Source of the DNA: an uncultured Lachnospiraceae bacterium
Lineage (GTDB): Bacteria; Bacillota; Clostridia; Lachnospirales; Lachnospiraceae
Direction of reading: 5' to 3'
NCBI GenBank assembly: GCA_910577165.1
Contig: CAJTLX010000085.1
Coordinates: 1 to 8,878 of the forward strand
DNA length: 8,878 bases
Part shown: positions 6,881-8,878 of the stretch, one piece after another
Numbering within the stretch: position 1 is the stretch's first letter
How the letters are laid out: each line of letters begins with the position of its first letter
Program-made: the position numbers and the translations under genes
The notes under the pieces: model-generated
Told to the model about the DNA's origin: nothing
Seen by the model: the letters and a program-made list of their open reading frames with translations, nothing else
Database searches by the model: none

Positions 6881-6977
6881 AAGGGGCAGAAAGAAGGAAA
6901 AGGGGCATAGGGAAGCGAAAGGATTTATTCTATATCTGATATAAATAATAAAATCAATAAAGAAAGGATAAGATAAT
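6881..6977. other. Purine-rich gap between transporter and esterase genes
   Basis: The first 45 bases are nearly all purine on the + strand. They are followed by an AT-rich part with the short palindrome TATAT-CTG-ATATA (6931-6943). No terminator and no paired -35/-10 elements were recognised, so the esterase is probably read through from upstream. AAAGGA (6963-6968), 9 bases before the ATG at 6978, is the esterase ribosome binding site. The palindrome is unrelated in sequence to the operators at 2916-2959. Confidence 0.6.
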
Positions 6978-8534
6978 ATGCTTAGAAAAGTAATGACAGA
7001 GTCCGGTATGGTACAGGGATTGGTAGGAAAGGACCCAAGAATCACCGTGTTTCGCGGGGTGCCTTACGCAAAGCCGCCAGTGGGGGAACTGCGCTGGAAG
7101 GCACCGCAGCCGGCAGAAAAATGGGAGGGTGTGCGCAAATGTTACGAGTATGGTGATATGCCGATGATGCGTGTGCATCCGGGCACGGATGACAGCTTCT
7201 ATAAAAGGGAGCTGCACCCGGTATCCGCGGATTTTGGAATGAGTGAAGACTGCCTGTACTTAAATATTTTTTCTCCGGCGGAGCGGGCGGACGAAAAATT
7301 GCCAGTTTTCTGCTATATCCATGGCGGCGGTCTGCAGGATGGCTATAACTACGAAGTAGAATTTGATGGCGAACGTGTGGCGCGCCGTGGGGTTATTGTG
7401 GTGATGATCAGTTATCGGCTTGGACTGTTTGGCTTTTTAGCGCATCCGGAAATTACAGTGGAAACACCGGATGACGGGGTAATCTCCAATTTTGGAATGC
7501 AGGATCAGTCGATGGCACTGCATTGGGTGGCAAGAAATATTGAAAATTTCGGCGGAGATCCAAGCCGGATCGTACTCTGTGGGCAGAGTGCGGGGGCGGG
7601 CAGTGTACAGACGCAGCTTTGCAGTCCGATGAATCGGGGGTTGATTGCTGGGGCAATCTGCCAGTCTGCGGTATCCTTCTGCTTTGGGGATGAGAAGGAT
7701 GCACCGGGCGGCATGACGCTTTCCGCTGCGGAAGAATATGGAAAAGACTTCTTCAAAAAAGTTGGTATCCGCGATCTGAGGGAAGCCCGTGCGATGGACG
7801 CAGCGGAGCTGATGCGGCGGCTCTCTGATATTTCGGAGGAGGGCGCGATGTTTGGATACCCATTCTTTACCTGCATTGATGGAAAATTTGTGACAGAGCC
7901 GGTGGAACTTTGCTATTACAATGACCGTCTGCCAGATGTGCCAATGATTGTGGGGGTATGTATGGGGGAAACACAGGGAATGTTTGGCAGGGGAAGTCTT
8001 TCCAGGGAAGATCTCCTGAAAAAAGCAGAGATTTATGGGGAGAAAAAGGAAGAGTTTTTAACGCTTGTGGGATCTTGCAGCGATGAGGAAGCTCAGGAAC
8101 TGACAAAGACCGATGCCTTCAACCGTTTTCTTGGCGCGAGCAGGGGATTTTGTGAACTGCGCTCCGGCATGGGGAAAAAGGTGTATTATTATATTTTGGA
8201 CCCGGATATTCCGGGGGATGACGCAGGTTCCTTCCACGGAGCGGATCTGTGGTTTACCTTTGATTCTCTCAGCAATAGCTGGAGACCATTTGAAGGAAAA
8301 CATTATGATTTAGCGCGGCAAGTATGTTCCTACTGGACAAATTTTGTAAAGACTGGCGATCCGAACGGGCTTGATTACTGCGGGAAGGAGCTGCCGGAGT
8401 GGAAGCCGTATGAAACTAAAGAAAAGAGTGTGATGCGTTTCCTTGATACGGCGAAATTAGATCATCTTGCTTCCTGTCCGATTGCCGATTTCCGCCTTGC
8501 GTTCGGAAAAGCGAAGCTGACAGAAAGGAAGTAG
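6978..8534 (+). CDS. Carboxylesterase type B (alpha/beta hydrolase)
   Basis: An alpha/beta-hydrolase that cleaves carboxylic esters, related to para-nitrobenzyl esterase and cholinesterases. It has 518 residues, normal for the family, and no signal peptide, so it should be cytoplasmic. Seen in order: FRGVPYAKPPVGELRW (25-40); EDCLYLNIFSP (90-100), the second family signature; the oxyanion-hole motif HGGG (115-118); FGGDPSRIVLCGQSAG (191-206), with nucleophile Ser204; the probable acid Glu331 in GETQGMF; and catalytic His420 in FHGADL. The residue before the nucleophile is Gln where many relatives have Glu, which the family pattern allows. The gene follows the transporter by 97 bases and ends 4 bases before the regulator start. 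In this setting it may cleave feruloyl, acetyl or similar esters from plant compounds; that substrate is inference, as this family is broad and feruloyl specificity cannot be read from motifs. Confidence 0.93.
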   Translation: MLRKVMTESGMVQGLVGKDPRITVFRGVPYAKPPVGELRWKAPQPAEKWEGVRKCYEYGDMPMMRVHPGTDDSFYKRELHPVSADFGMSEDCLYLNIFSPAERADEKLPVFCYIHGGGLQDGYNYEVEFDGERVARRGVIVVMISYRLGLFGFLAHPEITVETPDDGVISNFGMQDQSMALHWVARNIENFGGDPSRIVLCGQSAGAGSVQTQLCSPMNRGLIAGAICQSAVSFCFGDEKDAPGGMTLSAAEEYGKDFFKKVGIRDLREARAMDAAELMRRLSDISEEGAMFGYPFFTCIDGKFVTEPVELCYYNDRLPDVPMIVGVCMGETQGMFGRGSLSREDLLKKAEIYGEKKEEFLTLVGSCSDEEAQELTKTDAFNRFLGASRGFCELRSGMGKKVYYYILDPDIPGDDAGSFHGADLWFTFDSLSNSWRPFEGKHYDLARQVCSYWTNFVKTGDPNGLDYCGKELPEWKPYETKEKSVMRFLDTAKLDHLASCPIADFRLAFGKAKLTERK

Positions 8535-8538
8535 AGAA

Positions 8539-8878
8539 ATGTCGAAGAGGGGATTGAATCGGCAAGTGGTGGTGGAGGCGGCGGTATCCTGTATTGAGAC
8601 GCACGGATACGAGAATTTTTCCATGCGGGAGTTAGCCGATCTGCTTGAGGTAAAGACTGCCTCGCTGTACAACCATATCGAAAGCATTGAGGCATTGTAC
8701 GGGGAGAGTGCCCGCTTTGCCATCACAAAATTAAACGATGCGATGCGCACTGCCACAGAAGGAAAGGAGCGAGATGCAGCAGTCCATGCACTTGCCGCCG
8801 CGTATTTTCATTTTGCAAAGGAACATCCTGAACTTTACAAGGTGATTATGTCCTGCCCGAAACAAAAGGATGCTTCCC
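8539..8878 (+). CDS. TetR/AcrR family transcriptional regulator (3' end outside window)
   Basis: The first 113 residues are present and the frame is still open at the window end. The N-terminus is a TetR-type DNA-binding domain: helix 1 with VVVEAAVSCIETHGYENFSM (10-29), the helix-turn-helix RELADLLEVKTASLYNHI (30-47), then the usual link into the ligand-binding part. AAYFHFAKEHPELYKVIM (87-104) resembles the WHG-type ligand-binding domain of one TetR subgroup. The ATG at 8539 is preceded by AGGAAG (8526-8531) inside the end of the esterase gene, and only four bases separate the two genes, so they are very likely co-transcribed and translationally linked. It is the natural candidate to bind the twin palindromes at 2916-2959 and so control its own operon in response to a small ligand. 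Family is firm; target and ligand are inferred. Confidence 0.93.
   Translation, partial: MSKRGLNRQVVVEAAVSCIETHGYENFSMRELADLLEVKTASLYNHIESIEALYGESARFAITKLNDAMRTATEGKERDAAVHALAAAYFHFAKEHPELYKVIMSCPKQKDAS

Noticed and set aside
6877..6939. 20-codon frame overlapping the transporter stop as ATGA
   Set aside because: It is a low-complexity Lys/Arg/Gly peptide encoded by the purine tract, with a purine run directly abutting the ATG rather than at proper spacing; no support as a gene.
6931..6943. TATAT-CTG-ATATA as a separate promoter or operator for the esterase
   Set aside because: No matching -35 at proper spacing and no sequence resemblance to the twin operators; short AT palindromes are common in AT-rich gaps.

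Overview
The window looks like chromosomal DNA from a low-to-mid GC Firmicute, most likely a gut or rumen Clostridia member such as a Lachnospiraceae species. This rests on strong AGGAGG-type ribosome binding sites, a textbook TTGACA/TATACT promoter, a Bacillus-type phospho-sugar mutase, a long GH51 arabinofuranosidase and a I-E-like CRISPR repeat. The genus is inference; no rRNA or other marker gene is present. All real genes lie on the + strand.

Layout. (1) Bases 1-632 are the leader-distal end of a type I-E-like CRISPR array: eleven 28-base repeats (the first cut by the window edge, the last degenerate) and ten 33-base spacers. The cas genes and leader should lie to the left, outside the window. 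(2) Bases 633-944 are AT-rich and hold a probable promoter region for the next gene. (3) Bases 945-2669 encode an alpha-D-phosphohexomutase of the phosphoglucomutase/PgcA type, closed by a strong intrinsic terminator at 2762-2810. (4) At 2911-2959 a near-perfect sigma-A promoter is overlaid by two copies of one palindromic operator. (5) This promoter drives an apparent four-gene operon: a cytoplasmic GH51 alpha-L-arabinofuranosidase (3049-5493), a MATE-family efflux transporter (5525-6880), a type B carboxylesterase (6978-8534) and a TetR/AcrR-type regulator (from 8539, cut by the window end).

How the genes may work together. The arabinofuranosidase removes arabinose, the esterase cleaves carboxylic esters, the MATE protein exports small amphipathic or aromatic compounds, and the TetR-like protein is a plausible ligand-controlled repressor of the double-operator promoter. 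Neither hydrolase has a signal peptide, so both should act inside the cell. The most interesting reading, which is inference, is an inducible module that dismantles arabinosylated and esterified plant compounds (for example feruloylated arabino-oligosaccharides or aryl arabinosides) and expels the freed aglycone or phenolic acid. The phospho-sugar mutase is a separate housekeeping transcription unit. No mobile element, tRNA or rRNA was seen.
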